A stretch of DNA of 64,000 bases from JAFEDN01 sp963712715 (GTDB lineage Bacteria; Pseudomonadota; Gammaproteobacteria; Coxiellales; Coxiellaceae): positions 62,001-126,000 of the forward strand of contig CAVQJI010000042.1 in the NCBI GenBank assembly GCA_963712715.1, in the 5' to 3' direction. Position numbers and translations under genes: made by a program. This document shows positions 18,756-28,367 of the stretch, in pieces (the first letter of the stretch is position 1; each line of letters begins with the position of its first letter). The notes below the pieces were generated by a model. It searched no databases and was not told where the DNA came from. It was given only the letters and a program-made list of their open reading frames with translations.

Positions 18756-19682
18756 TTATTCTCCTTTAACAATGGTCAGTCTTTGTTGACGACGCCCAAC
18801 TCCGCTTATTAGTACCGCTTTAGAAAATAATTTATCAACTATAAAATAAGGCATTTTTACCCGGTAATTGACAATTTCCTGAGTATCGTCATTTTGAACA
18901 AACAGCGCTGGCAAATCACCACTGGCGACAGCGGAAGATAATTGAATGTATGTATGGGCGCCGTCATCGAAGACCCTTTGCGGCGTCCACGCGGGCGCCC
19001 GGCCGGTAAGGACTAGTTTATAATTAAAATTAAGTTGACTGACATCTATGGAAGGTAATTCAGCGACAATATTATTTGCTGCCGTTTGCGCGGTTTTTTC
19101 CAGATTATATTGTTGCCAGTTAGCTTTGATAGTTTCAGGATACCAGAAGCGCACCTCGCGAACATATTTGCCGTTTGTAGTCGCTACCATTTTAAGTAAG
19201 TAGGCTCTCCGGTCAGTGGTAATAAATAAATCCGTACTGATATGGGATTTAGTGGGTTTAATCATCACGTGAGCCTGACGCGAGTCACCCGCACCTGAAT
19301 AAACCAGTGAATAGGACCAGCGCAGCGGATCTCCCGAGCTGACACTGTTGACCTGCTCACCATTCTCTAAGGAAATAACTGTCAATTCAAATACGCTGGC
19401 GGTGATCACTGGTTGTGCTCCGACATCATAAGGAAATTGCACGAATTGATCGGTTTCAATCGTTTTTGCCGCACCGGATTTTTGATATTCCTGATAAGCT
19501 TTTAATAGCGCGGGATTGGATGTGGAAGTTAAATGATAGACAACGGATAGCGAGGGCGGAGGGATAGCGACAGTTTTTTCTATAATACGATTAGCGCCTG
19601 CCACTTGCGAATCGGATCTGGCATGATTATCCGCGCAGCTTAATAAAAATAAGGGAAAAAATAATATTAACAATAAACGCAT
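18756..19682 (-). CDS. trbG: TrbG/VirB9, type IV secretion outer-membrane core lipoprotein
   Basis: About 308 residues. Lipoprotein signal MRLLLILFFPLFLLSC, then VirB9-like beta-rich domains (FPYDVGAQPVITASVFELTVISL, HVMIKPTKSHISTDLFITTDRRAYLL, and the C-terminal FDDGAHTYIQLSSAVASGDLPALF). The ATG at 19682 has AAGGAG seven bases upstream and is preferred to the upstream TTG at 19700. Partners with TrbI to make the outer-membrane ring. Gap of 24 bases from trbF. Confidence 0.9.
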   Translation of the reverse strand: MRLLLILFFPLFLLSCADNHARSDSQVAGANRIIEKTVAIPPPSLSVVYHLTSTSNPALLKAYQEYQKSGAAKTIETDQFVQFPYDVGAQPVITASVFELTVISLENGEQVNSVSSGDPLRWSYSLVYSGAGDSRQAHVMIKPTKSHISTDLFITTDRRAYLLKMVATTNGKYVREVRFWYPETIKANWQQYNLEKTAQTAANNIVAELPSIDVSQLNFNYKLVLTGRAPAWTPQRVFDDGAHTYIQLSSAVASGDLPALFVQNDDTQEIVNYRVKMPYFIVDKLFSKAVLISGVGRRQQRLTIVKGE

Positions 19683-19706
19683 CACTATTCTCCTTTTCAA
19701 ACACTT

Positions 19707-20384
19707 CTATACTTGATTTTCAGACCAGATAATTTCCGTTATATAAATTCCAAACGGATTTTCTGTCAAAAAGCGGGGATTTACCGCGCCTAATTCATAA
19801 TGAAGTTGGGCCAGCCAGCGGGTTTTTTCGATTAGTTTTCCGCTTAAATCTTTTTTGCTTTCATCCCAGGAAATTTGCCAGCTGTTTTTGCTGATGGGCA
19901 GAGAATTAATAATTTGCACTGAAACAGTATATTGATGTGCGATTTTAAACGGATCATGCTGGGTAAAAAATTCATGCAAAAAGAATTTCGCCTGTTTGGC
20001 TGAAAAAGCATAGGCCTTGGTTAAAGTATTTTTTTCCGCCTCACTATCCTTCATGACGTTTCGTACATTTATAATAAACTGATTCAGTGCATAATTGACA
20101 ATTCGCGAGTCTCCAGTTGATACTGCGCTAACCGGTTTTATCGCGTATGGCATGCCCTGATTGGTTTCCACGACAAAAGGCTGGATGGACGAGCGTAAAG
20201 CCAAACGACCGATAAAAAAACTTTGAATAAATAACAGAGCCATAGCCGAAACAAACGCGAGCTGCCAATTTCGCCTGGCTTTCGCCAGGTTATCGTAGCG
20301 GTCATTCCACTCTCTTCTGCCAGCATTTTCTAAAATATAAGGATTTTCCGGACGACCTGCACCCGGTTTTTTAAATATTTTCAC
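19707..20384 (-). CDS. trbF: TrbF/VirB8, inner-membrane assembly factor
   Basis: 225 residues: cytoplasmic N-terminus (NPYILENAGRREWNDRYDNLAKARRNWQ), one membrane helix at about 40-60 (AFVSAMALLFIQSFFIGRLAL) and a periplasmic NTF2-like VirB8 domain. TrbF nucleates assembly of the T4SS. Start overlaps the trbL stop by 14 bases. The motif NPYLEARREWNERYG is the usual TrbF signature and is recognisable here. Confidence 0.9.
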   Translation of the reverse strand: MKIFKKPGAGRPENPYILENAGRREWNDRYDNLAKARRNWQLAFVSAMALLFIQSFFIGRLALRSSIQPFVVETNQGMPYAIKPVSAVSTGDSRIVNYALNQFIINVRNVMKDSEAEKNTLTKAYAFSAKQAKFFLHEFFTQHDPFKIAHQYTVSVQIINSLPISKNSWQISWDESKKDLSGKLIEKTRWLAQLHYELGAVNPRFLTENPFGIYITEIIWSENQV

Positions 20385-21321
20385 GGTTACCTCGTGGTTT
20401 GGAAGGAAAAATAGGGTCGTTGTCGGGGATATACAAAGGAGTAGAAAAGAAACTGCCAGAATGGGTTTGCGAAATTTGTAAAGGCATTGATGGCGGCTCT
20501 ACTGTCACGTTATTGCCGCGAGTTTCCAGGAAAGCGTCGGCGAATAATCGCACGGCCTGTTTTGGCAAATAATGGGCGGCCATCCAGAATAACAAAGCAG
20601 CGGCGCTGGTCCACGCATAGATATCAAAAGTAAGAATTTTATCAAGAGGAAGATACGCGATCAGCGATGAGAAAATGCCAACGCCGGCGTTAATAACTAA
20701 ATACAGGCATAATAATTTAAAGCTAAAAGCGATAATAGTATCCAGAGTACGGCGAGCAATGGTCCTTGTCACGGCAAAGCCACCAAAAGCAAGAGTAAGG
20801 CCTGATAATGCAACGAAAAAAGTGGTCATTAACAACGTGACCGCTAAATTAATGGCAACAGCGATAAACGCACTCAGAGTAATTAAATAGGCTGCGATAA
20901 TTAGGGATGCCCCTGCGCCGAGATTGGCAGCGGCTGAATTCTTTATCGGCGCTAAAATCCTGTTTGCGATTGTCAAACCCTGTTGAATAATCGAGGCCGG
21001 ATCAATGACCTGATGAGTAAGCTGCAGGCCCATGGTTTGCGTAGTATCCACAATAGAAGAGAGCCATGAAGCAGCATGGGTCATCAAAGTGTAAAAAAAA
21101 GCAATTAGAAAAAATTCTTTTAAAAAATCAGGCATGGCTGCCATAATGGAATGCTTTTCAAAAGCCGACCATAAACATAACCAGACCACGCCAATTGTAG
21201 AGAAACTATAAAAAAGCCAGGTACCCCAACTCAGGAATTGATTGAAGTAGCTGGAAAAAATACCCATGTATTGATTAATGAGAGTGGTAATAATATCGGA
21301 ATAATCAGATGGATTAATCAT
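20371..21321 (-). CDS. trbL: TrbL/VirB6, polytopic inner-membrane channel protein
   Basis: 316 residues with about six transmembrane segments (for example LFYSFSTIGVVWLCLWSAF, ASLIIAAYLITLSAFIAVAINLAV, AAALLFWMAAHYLPKQAVRLF). Typical TrbL is longer with a Gly/Ser/Pro-rich tail; this one has only a short hydrophilic tail. It should form part of the inner-membrane channel. Overlaps trbJ by 4 bases (ATGA) and trbF by 14. Confidence 0.88.
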   Translation of the reverse strand: MINPSDYSDIITTLINQYMGIFSSYFNQFLSWGTWLFYSFSTIGVVWLCLWSAFEKHSIMAAMPDFLKEFFLIAFFYTLMTHAASWLSSIVDTTQTMGLQLTHQVIDPASIIQQGLTIANRILAPIKNSAAANLGAGASLIIAAYLITLSAFIAVAINLAVTLLMTTFFVALSGLTLAFGGFAVTRTIARRTLDTIIAFSFKLLCLYLVINAGVGIFSSLIAYLPLDKILTFDIYAWTSAAALLFWMAAHYLPKQAVRLFADAFLETRGNNVTVEPPSMPLQISQTHSGSFFSTPLYIPDNDPIFPSKPRGNRENI

Positions 21322-22058
21322 GATTCTGTCCTCTGATATTCAGGTTTTGCGAGGGGGTGCGCATTCAGCACGCCGGTAGTGGCCGTATCGCCATTCGCGA
21401 TAGTTTCGTTGAGATCCGCGACGGCGCTGGCCTCTTTTTGTATTTGTTGTGCATAATAGACAATCTGCGCGTTAGCTTGCGCCATCACCGTCTGGCGCAT
21501 TAATTGCAATTGGGAAATTTGTTCGGAAGCCAGTTGCACTACCATTTGCATAGCTTGCGTTTGTCCTGCCACATTCTCGGTAAATCCCTGGAGCGATTGC
21601 AGGCGTGAGCTTTCGTTGGTAAAGCTGTTAGCGCTCTGCTTCATGGTTTGTAAAATATTATTTAAAGTATCCAGTGAACCTTTGGTAATTTTTTGATATT
21701 GCTGATTAAAATTAGAGAGACTGGAATACCCGGGAAACAATGCGGCGAATTCCGCGGCTTCATTTTGCGCGGCATAAGACAGGCCGCTTGCCTGTTCCAT
21801 GGTTTTTCCTAACTGATTAATAATATCTACCGTATTGCTCCATAAGTATTTCCCGGAGGAAAGTAATTTCAAGGCATTGTCCAGATCATTAATCTGTTTA
21901 TCAAGATCGGAAATTTCCTTTTCAAAAAAAGTAAATGTCTGCAGAATATCCGCATCGACCGTGGGATCGTAAACGACTTCGAAAACACCCTCTGCATGAG
22001 CAGATAGAACGAACAGATTCAAAATGATTAACAGGAATATCTGCATTAAGCGGCGCAT
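21318..22058 (-). CDS. trbJ: TrbJ/VirB5, exported minor pilus protein
   Basis: 246 residues with signal peptide (MRRLMQIFLLIILNLFVLSAHA) followed by a mostly helical, Gln-rich coiled protein (FEKEISDLDKQINDLDNALK, AGQTQAMQMVVQLASEQISQLQLMRQTVMAQANAQ), as in TrbJ. It is thought to sit at the pilus tip. Start overlaps the trbE stop region by 13 bases. Confidence 0.88.
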   Translation of the reverse strand: MRRLMQIFLLIILNLFVLSAHAEGVFEVVYDPTVDADILQTFTFFEKEISDLDKQINDLDNALKLLSSGKYLWSNTVDIINQLGKTMEQASGLSYAAQNEAAEFAALFPGYSSLSNFNQQYQKITKGSLDTLNNILQTMKQSANSFTNESSRLQSLQGFTENVAGQTQAMQMVVQLASEQISQLQLMRQTVMAQANAQIVYYAQQIQKEASAVADLNETIANGDTATTGVLNAHPLAKPEYQRTES

Positions 22059-24539
22059 GATCTTTCTCCACTTATAAAAAAACGCTCACGCCAGTAGTCT
22101 GCCCACTCTGAATAGTCGCGATATTTAAGCCAATGGTAAACCCATTCCTTTCCAAATTTTTGCTGGAATTGAATTAATTTGAGTCCTTCGGGTTGAGATA
22201 AACCAATAAAAGACAGCGCTAACGATTTTATGGACGTAAACCCTAAATCTATTAAGCGTTTTCCCTCCTGCGTCACGACATAATAGTGACGTTTTGGTAT
22301 TGCAATTTGAGTAATCAGTTCAATTTGTCGCTCATTTAAGCCCATTTTAACGTAGAGAGATTTTGCTTCTGTATCGGCATTGGGATTTGGAAGAAAAATT
22401 TTAGTTGGACATGACTCTAAAAGAACGGCAGTGGCCGCGGTCAGGGTTTTTTCACCAGGATCATACAAATCACTGAGAGATTGCGTTGCAAAAATAATCC
22501 GCGCATTTTTTTTTCGTAAGGTTTTAAGCCAATCTTTCAGTTTATCTGCAAATAATGGTTGGGAAATATATAACCATGCTTCTTCAAGAACGATCAAAGT
22601 GGGACGTAAACTTTGGTCGCAGACCGTTAATCGCGCTTCGATTTGATCAAAAACATAAAATAATATCGGTAGGTAGATTTCCGCCTTTTGTTCCAGCAAC
22701 CAGCCCATTTCAAAGGTTTGTAAATAGCCGGTCTTGAACGGAATCTTCGTTGTGGTCCAGCAATGGAAAGGGGCCTTCGAGGGTATAATACGCAAGCGCA
22801 TCGCGGACAGCGGCATCCTGAATTTGCGAACGTAACACGGTTAAACTGCGATTTTGCTCATGCGCAGGATCAGCCAGCATTGTCACAGCCGTGTAAATAG
22901 CAGAGCGCATCCGTGGAGTCAGCGGCCCAGATTGCAAAAAAACCAGATTCTCAATAAATTGGCTGGCGCGCATTTTCGCGCTTTCGCTGTTTAAATCCAT
23001 CAATGGACAAAAACCTGGAGAGCCGCGTTCACCAGGATTATAATGATGACCATTCAGTGCGGCAGTGAGAGCGAGATGAGAGAAATCTTTGTCAAAAACA
23101 AAAATTTGTGCATTGGAATAGCGGAGAAATTGTGCGATTAAAAATCCTAAATAAGTGGATTTTCCCGAACCAGTGGGTCCTAAAATAATCTGATGGCCTA
23201 CACCGCCAGCGTCTAAATGAAAACGAAATGGGGTTTTTCCGGTGGTGGCCGCATAAAAAACCGGTGGAGATTGGGCGGGTAATAAAGAATATGGGCTGGT
23301 AAAACGTGAACCTGTCCAGATGCTCTGCAGCGGTAAAATGTGCGCCAGGTTCAGCGAGTGTAAAAATAAACGGCGGGCGTTGCAGCTGCCGTGGCCCGGA
23401 ATTGTTCCAAGCCATGCCTCTACGGCATTCAGATTTTCGGCATGACAACTAAAACCATTTTGTTCAAGGTATTCGCATAAAGATTTTTTAGCCCTGTTTA
23501 AGAGCGATAGTTCAGTGTGAATAAGAATGATCACGCTCGTCCAGTAACCAAACCGCACGCTGTGATTGCTATTCATGGTTAACGCAGCGGAGATTTCCTG
23601 ACTCATTTGCTGCGCGTCTGAATTTGTTTTGCCGCTGGACTTACCAGAGATCGCTTCCTTGAGGATACCTCCAAACCCTTTAACTTTATTATTCCAGTTT
23701 TTTTGGCAGCGTTTCATTTCACGCGCAGCAGCGGCCTCTCCCAAAGGAATGAAACGGTTTGACCATCGATACGTCAACGGATATGCACACATTTCTTCGA
23801 GCAATCCTGGCGTGGTAGAGGCATTTAAGTAGCCGGTGATAGTGAGGGCATAAATATATTGATCATTAATACGCGGTACATAGCCGGTGACCAGAGAACG
23901 GCGGCCCAAAACCACATCCAGATAACAACCATCGGGAGGCGGTGTCACCGGCAATAATTCTCCGGTCAGGCAGGTATTAAGATAAGACAATAATTCAGCA
24001 TTATTTAAGGGTGCAAGAACTAATTCACCACGAACTACTCCCAGGCTCCGTTCCACAGCTTCTTTGAACTGATTCAATAAGGTAGTCAATGAAGCGGGGG
24101 TGTTTTCAGCGGATTCTTCCATAAACCAATGTTGCGCACTTTTAACCAATGCCAGGGGAAATTTCCAGACGAAAGTTAAAAACTGACGATTTTCATAATG
24201 TTCACCGGCTGCTTCATAATGTTGTCGCCGTTCTTCATCAATGAGAGCAGCCACGGAATTGGGAAAAGCTCCGCAAGCCGGATAAGTGATGCTGGGAATT
24301 CGCAGGGTGTCGAGATGCACCATCCAGCCATCATCCAGAAAATTCAACAGGCGATTGAAATGATGCGTCAGCGTGTCCAGTTCTGCATTTCCCGCAGATT
24401 GAATATCAGGACCGCGAAATTGAAACGTCTGTAAAAAAGCACCATCTTTATTCATGATGATACCTTCATCAACAAAATGAGCATAATTAAGTAAATCAGC
24501 TAACGCTGGATCGGCGTTGAGGCGCTGCTTTTTTTTCAT
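22046..24539 (-). CDS. trbE: TrbE/VirB4, T4SS ATPase, one frameshift
   Basis: About 830 residues when repaired. CagE/VirB4 N-domain followed by a P-loop ATPase: Walker A ILGPTGSGKSTYLGFL near residue 450, Walker B LRPTLIVLEEAWLYI and IIFATQSLSDLYD in the second piece. The frame changes near 22729 (after HNEDSVQD; removing one C of GACCGG gives DGYLQTFEMGWLLEQ). The first piece alone would keep Walker A but lose Walker B, so an authentic break would disable the machine. The ATG overlaps the trbD stop (ATGA). Confidence 0.9.
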
Positions 24540-24856
24540 AGAAGTCCCTTGCTGTCTTTAAAAGCGGGAACACTGAGGATGCAGGGTTGTGCACAATAAT
24601 ACCCGCTGTAACGAATGGATCTTTTGTATAAAATGAACAGCTGCGGGTCGGTGCGCGTCAGAAGCAAACCAATGAGGTACCCTGAAGTAAACACTAATGC
24701 GGCGGTAAGATCCATCAGCGGTGAAAAATGTCCCGAAACAGCAATCGGCGCACACAATGCAATTAATAAAAAAAATAACGATCGGTCAATTCCGAGAATA
24801 AGAATGGGTCGATTGAACGATTTAAAATATGGAATAGAAGTGCCACGCTGAATCAT
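24536..24856 (-). CDS. trbD: TrbD/VirB3, inner-membrane T4SS protein
   Basis: 106 residues from the ATG at 24856, which has AAGGGG upstream. Begins MIQRGTSIPYFKSFNRPILILG (TrbD proteins start similarly with IPIHRSLNRP) and has two close membrane helices (SLFFLLIALCAPIAVSGHF, TAALVFTSGYLIGLLLTRTDPQ). Pairs with TrbE. An upstream frame extension to 24889 overlaps trbC and lacks a good start. Confidence 0.88.
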   Translation of the reverse strand: MIQRGTSIPYFKSFNRPILILGIDRSLFFLLIALCAPIAVSGHFSPLMDLTAALVFTSGYLIGLLLTRTDPQLFILYKRSIRYSGYYCAQPCILSVPAFKDSKGLL

Positions 24857-24866
24857 ACAATACCCC

Positions 24867-25196
24867 TTAAAATACCGCACCGGCGGCAAACATGTGATTT
24901 AAAAATGAAACCGCAGAGAAAGCGATGCTGAGCCATAACACAATATTAATAATTTTCTTAAATCCCTCCCCCCATTCTCCAAACGCCAGCATGACGCAAG
25001 TCACTGCGACCATGATAATCGACATGGAAGTCAACACCGGTCCACTGATAGATTTTTGCAGCATATCCAAAGTGGATTCAAATGGGAGGCTATCACCACC
25101 CGTAGTAGCGGCTGTGGCATTTGAGCAAAATCCGCCAAGGATTATGCCCAGAGAATTACTGATTTTAGGCCAATGTTTCCAATAAAAATTGTTCAT
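24867..25196 (-). CDS. trbC: TrbC/VirB2, T4SS pilin
   Basis: 109 residues from ATG 25196, preceded by GGGAGG. Two hydrophobic helices in the second half (GPVLTSMSIIMVAVTCVMLAFG and IINIVLWLSIAFSAVSFLNHM) joined by EWGEGFKK, the typical VirB2/TrbC arrangement. Precursors are trimmed and, in RP4, cyclised by the TraF peptidase; a traF-like gene lies three genes upstream. Overlaps the trbB 3' end by 32 bases. Confidence 0.87.
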   Translation of the reverse strand: MNNFYWKHWPKISNSLGIILGGFCSNATAATTGGDSLPFESTLDMLQKSISGPVLTSMSIIMVAVTCVMLAFGEWGEGFKKIINIVLWLSIAFSAVSFLNHMFAAGAVF

Positions 25197-26130
25197 GTTC
25201 CCTCCCTTTAAGAGCAATTATTTTTTCAACGAATCCTTTTTGATGACCTTGCCGAACGACGGCGACGACTATATCAATTGTCTGTTGAAGCAGTGCCCAG
25301 GGCGGATGCAATAATCCCGCTTCCATGGTTAAATCAGCGAGGCGCTGAATAGCCGCTTCGGCGCTATTCGCGTGTAGAGTACAAATTCCTCCTGGACAGC
25401 CCGTGTTCCAGGCCTTTAATAGTTCAAGCGCCTCAGCCCCCCGCACCTCACCGATAAGAATGCGATCGGGCCGCATGCGCATTGCAGCATGAAGCAAATC
25501 ACGCATGCTGGTGGAAGCCGAGGTTAACATGGCAACGCTATTATGGGCGTGGCATTCTAATTCCGGCACATCTTCCAAAATAATAAAGCGTTGTCTGGGA
25601 TCCATTTTTACGGCTTCATGAATTAAAGCATTGGTCAGAGTCGTTTTTCCCGACCCCGGCCCTCCACAAACCAGGATATTTTTTTTGGCATGAATTAACT
25701 GGCGCAAAATCTTCGCCTCCGAATTGGTGAGACGTTTTGCCTTAACATAATCATCGAGTACCAGAATATTTTCGCTACGCTTGCGGATCGTAAAACAGGG
25801 AGAAAAAACTACGGGCGGAATAACGCCAGTGAAACGCTGACCCTGAAGAGCGAAAAAATAAGGTAATTCTGTTTCTAAACGTGGAAAATGTGTTGAGACC
25901 ACAAGACCCTTGATTCCGGCTACAGTGTTCACGATTGAAAAAGATTGCGACGGCTTTAAATCACCCGCTTTAATTTGTCCCTGACGTGAAGAGTCTATCC
26001 AGAGTTCTCCATTAGTATTTACCATGATTTCGTGAATATCTTTGTCTTCTAAAAAATTAATAATTTTATCACCCAGATCATGGCAAAGTTTTTTGCATAA
26101 ACGTTCGTGGGTTTCAGTAAAAGCTAACAT
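25165..26130 (-). CDS. trbB: TrbB/VirB11, T4SS hexameric ATPase
   Basis: 321 residues. Walker A VCGGPGSGKTTLTNALI at about 153-169, Asp box FIILEDVPELEC, Walker B RMRPDRILIGEVRGAEALELLKAWNTG and the His box GGICTLHANSAEAAIQRL. Cytoplasmic secretion ATPase that powers pilus assembly. AGGAG lies five bases before ATG 26130. Separated from traF by a palindromic repeat at 26209-26295, so trb may be transcribed from its own promoter. Confidence 0.93.
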   Translation of the reverse strand: MLAFTETHERLCKKLCHDLGDKIINFLEDKDIHEIMVNTNGELWIDSSRQGQIKAGDLKPSQSFSIVNTVAGIKGLVVSTHFPRLETELPYFFALQGQRFTGVIPPVVFSPCFTIRKRSENILVLDDYVKAKRLTNSEAKILRQLIHAKKNILVCGGPGSGKTTLTNALIHEAVKMDPRQRFIILEDVPELECHAHNSVAMLTSASTSMRDLLHAAMRMRPDRILIGEVRGAEALELLKAWNTGCPGGICTLHANSAEAAIQRLADLTMEAGLLHPPWALLQQTIDIVVAVVRQGHQKGFVEKIIALKGREHEQFLLETLA

Positions 26131-26208
26131 TAAAACTCCTGAATACAAAAAGTATCCGTATTTTGCTGAAGAGTACGGAAGTGAGCAATACAGTAGTTAT
26201 AGTCATTC

Positions 26209-26295
26209 CGTTATTGCGAGCGTCAGCGAAGCAATCCAGTTCGTACTTCGGCCAACGCTCTGTACTGGATTGCTTCGCTGGCGCTCGCAATGACG
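26209..26295. repeat. Palindromic repeat, family A, full hairpin
   Basis: Left arm CGTTATTGCGAGCGTCAGCG..AAGCAATCCAGT and right arm ACTGGATTGCTTCGCTGGCG..CTCGCAATGACG pair over about 32 bases around a 24-base loop. It fills the gap between traF (stop at 26299) and trbB. Other copies at 2465-2529 and 52492-52582. Confidence 0.85.
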
Positions 26296-26298
26296 ATA

Positions 26299-26835
26299 TT
26301 ACCAGTTAAAAAGGGGATTTAACCGTGTAATAATTTGTTGATGTTGAACAGGACCCCAATAGCGGGAGTCCCAGGAATGGGGATCGTGAGTGCCTATTAA
26401 CCAGTATTCATTTTTTGAAAAATAAGTCCCGCGTGGAAAAGACTTTAAATACCTGCCCAGATGGTCGTGATGAATAGTAGCGTAAAAATAGATTTTATTA
26501 TTAACGGAAATATATTCGTCAGCCAATTGAACGTGATCCCCTGGAATGGCGATAACCTGTTTTATCATAGGCGTGGCGCCATCGCATTTAAAACCGGATT
26601 TTAAATAATGATTTTGCAATCCGATTTTTGTATAGCGGCGTTGCAAACAAAAAGCCACAATATCTCCACGATTAATTTTCGCATTACTTTTAATATAAAA
26701 TCCCAAAGGCATACTGCGTGAGGTGTTGATCATAACCCCAGGATATTGACTGGCAGAAAAAATAAAAAACAGAATTCCAGGAATAATTAAAATTTTTTTA
26801 TTTATAGTTCGCCTCAGAAATGACAGGAGTGACAA
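26299..26835 (-). CDS. traF: TraF-like S26 signal peptidase
   Basis: 178 residues. N-terminal membrane helix (ILIIPGILFFIFSASQYPG) followed by the catalytic serine in NTSRSMPLGFYI and the lysine block PMIKQVIAIPGDHVQL, ending in GTHDPHSWDSRYWGPV, which matches plasmid RP4 TraF and signal peptidase I catalytic boxes. In RP4 TraF processes and cyclises the TrbC pilin, which suits the downstream trbC. Overlaps the end of pilQ by 38 bases. Confidence 0.88.
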   Translation of the reverse strand: MSLLSFLRRTINKKILIIPGILFFIFSASQYPGVMINTSRSMPLGFYIKSNAKINRGDIVAFCLQRRYTKIGLQNHYLKSGFKCDGATPMIKQVIAIPGDHVQLADEYISVNNKIYFYATIHHDHLGRYLKSFPRGTYFSKNEYWLIGTHDPHSWDSRYWGPVQHQQIITRLNPLFNW

Positions 26836-27838
26836 AAATTAAAAGTTGTTTACGGTCAGACGTATGTTTGTGGTAGCGGAAGAGAGTTCCAAAATAAGGA
26901 ATTTTACTTAAAAACGGAAGCCCTTTGTGTTGATCGGACTTGTTTTCCTGCAGGACACCTCCGAGTACCAGGGTGTCACGATTTTTCATATAAACCTGGG
27001 TTTTTAGTTGCTGGGTGTTGATGGCAGGCACACCGTTTATCGTTAAATCGCTGACTTCATCCTGATTAATTATTAAATGCAGCAAAACAGATTTTGGCGA
27101 TTGAATTTCCGGCGTGACCTGCAGACGCAAAACCGCTTTTTTAAAAGCTATGCTGGTTCCGCCTCCTTCAGTAGTCTGCTGGTAGGGGACTTCCTGACCT
27201 GCTTCGATAATAGCAGTCTGTTTATCTAAAGTGACAATCTGTGGATCGGAAATCAATTGCGCATGGCCGGATTGCTCCAGCGCAGTCAGGGTTGCTTCTA
27301 ATAAAATTCCCTGACTGAACGCAGCAATAGGAAATGTTAAATGACCCGAATCAGCATCGGCAGCCGGCAAGTTCATGCGAAATCCTTCGGCGGATTTTAA
27401 AGTACCAGAAGAGGTCGTTCCAGAGGCGCTGTTGAAACTGATCCCCAATTCGTGTGTGTAACTCTGATCAATATTGACAACATGAGCTTTTATTAAGATT
27501 TGCCTCTGCGTTAGAAAAGTTTTAGTTTTGGTAACCGGCGTTGAGTGATGCTCAACCAACAACCTCGAAGATAAACCGGAAACAAATTTTTGAGCAAAGG
27601 CATCATTAACCTCATTTAACCCGAATATTTTACCGCCCAGCATAGCGAGGAGGAAAAAAATAATTTTCGTAGAAAATTCTCTGCGCTTTGGGGGATCGCA
27701 AGGGGGAGCAGCGCGCAGCGCTCCCCCTTCATTCCGAGCAGAGGCTTTGCCTCGCGCAGGATATAAATAGGAAGCAATTGCCGCTGTATCCAGCGGGAAT
27801 TTCTGGAAAAACCATAATAAAATATTAAACAGCGGCAT
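26798..27838 (-). CDS. pilQ: PilQ-like secretin, short, with repeat-derived N-terminus
   Basis: C-terminal part is a clear secretin domain of type II/type IV pilus systems: TKTFLTQRQILIKAHVVNID, ALEQSGHAQLISDPQIVTLDKQ, IIEAGQEVPYQQ, VLLHLIINQDEVSD, NRDTLVLGGVLQENKSDQHKGLPFLSKIPYFGTLFRYHK, ending in LLIFVTPVI. At about 346 residues it lacks the N-terminal AMIN domains of large PilQ. The native signal peptide appears to be FFLLAMLGGKIFGLNEVNDAFA, but the codons just before it come from a 150-base repeat (27657-27807). The start is unsure: ATG 27838, an upstream ATG at 27895 inside pilO, or ATG 27643; none has a good ribosome site. Confidence 0.8.
   Translation of the reverse strand: MPLFNILLWFFQKFPLDTAAIASYLYPARGKASARNEGGALRAAPPCDPPKRREFSTKIIFFLLAMLGGKIFGLNEVNDAFAQKFVSGLSSRLLVEHHSTPVTKTKTFLTQRQILIKAHVVNIDQSYTHELGISFNSASGTTSSGTLKSAEGFRMNLPAADADSGHLTFPIAAFSQGILLEATLTALEQSGHAQLISDPQIVTLDKQTAIIEAGQEVPYQQTTEGGGTSIAFKKAVLRLQVTPEIQSPKSVLLHLIINQDEVSDLTINGVPAINTQQLKTQVYMKNRDTLVLGGVLQENKSDQHKGLPFLSKIPYFGTLFRYHKHTSDRKQLLIFVTPVISEANYK
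27657..27807. repeat. 150-base repeat, family C, inside the pilQ 5' coding region
   Basis: Matches the region 42322-42470 in inverted orientation over nearly its whole length, at roughly 80 percent identity by eye (shared GGGGGATCGCAAGGGGG, TTCATTCCGAGCA, GGAAGCAATT). It contains inner palindromes, one around GCAGCGCGCAGCGC. On the minus strand it stays open in the pilQ frame. Confidence 0.85.
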
Positions 27839-28367
27839 AGTATGCAGCCAAAGAAGCCTGTAAATGGACGCCGTTTTTAGTTGTCGATAATTCAATTTTC
27901 TGAATTTCCAAAAGCCAGAATTGATGCATCAGTAGTTGTAGAAAATTAAGAACTGCGAATTCCGCGCCGTTCATGTCAATATTTAATATTCGTTGTTCCA
28001 GACCCGCAACACTCTGGAATTTTTGTGGTTTCAGGGCGAGAATTTGTAAATGATTAACTTTAGCCAGGAATGCTATTTGCTGATACAATGCCGCGGGTGT
28101 TAATAAACGATGCAACTCTCGCAAACGCGACTGAAATGGATTTTGTAACTGGCGAATATCGCTTTGCAATCGTTGATTATGCGCCACCGTTAAACGCCGC
28201 TGTAGCCAGCGCTGGTTCAAGGTTTTTTGCTGTTGTTTTAATGTCTGAACTTTCGCGTAAGGATGGACGATAAAAATCAAACTATTACCGGTCATTAAAA
28301 ATAAACAAATAGCGAGAAATACAATGATTTTATAATTTCGATGCCAGCGAGTGAAATTCCCGGTCAT
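27825..28367 (-). CDS. pilO: PilO-like type IV pilus alignment protein
   Basis: 180 residues: short cytoplasmic start, one membrane helix (IIVFLAICLFLMTGNSLIFIV) and a periplasmic coiled-coil plus ferredoxin-like domain. With PilN it links PilM to the secretin. Identification rests on size, topology and place after pilM and pilN; sequence conservation in this family is low. The ATG overlaps the pilN stop by 4 bases. In other species pilP follows; here the secretin comes directly. Confidence 0.75.
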   Translation of the reverse strand: MTGNFTRWHRNYKIIVFLAICLFLMTGNSLIFIVHPYAKVQTLKQQQKTLNQRWLQRRLTVAHNQRLQSDIRQLQNPFQSRLRELHRLLTPAALYQQIAFLAKVNHLQILALKPQKFQSVAGLEQRILNIDMNGAEFAVLNFLQLLMHQFWLLEIQKIELSTTKNGVHLQASLAAYYAAV

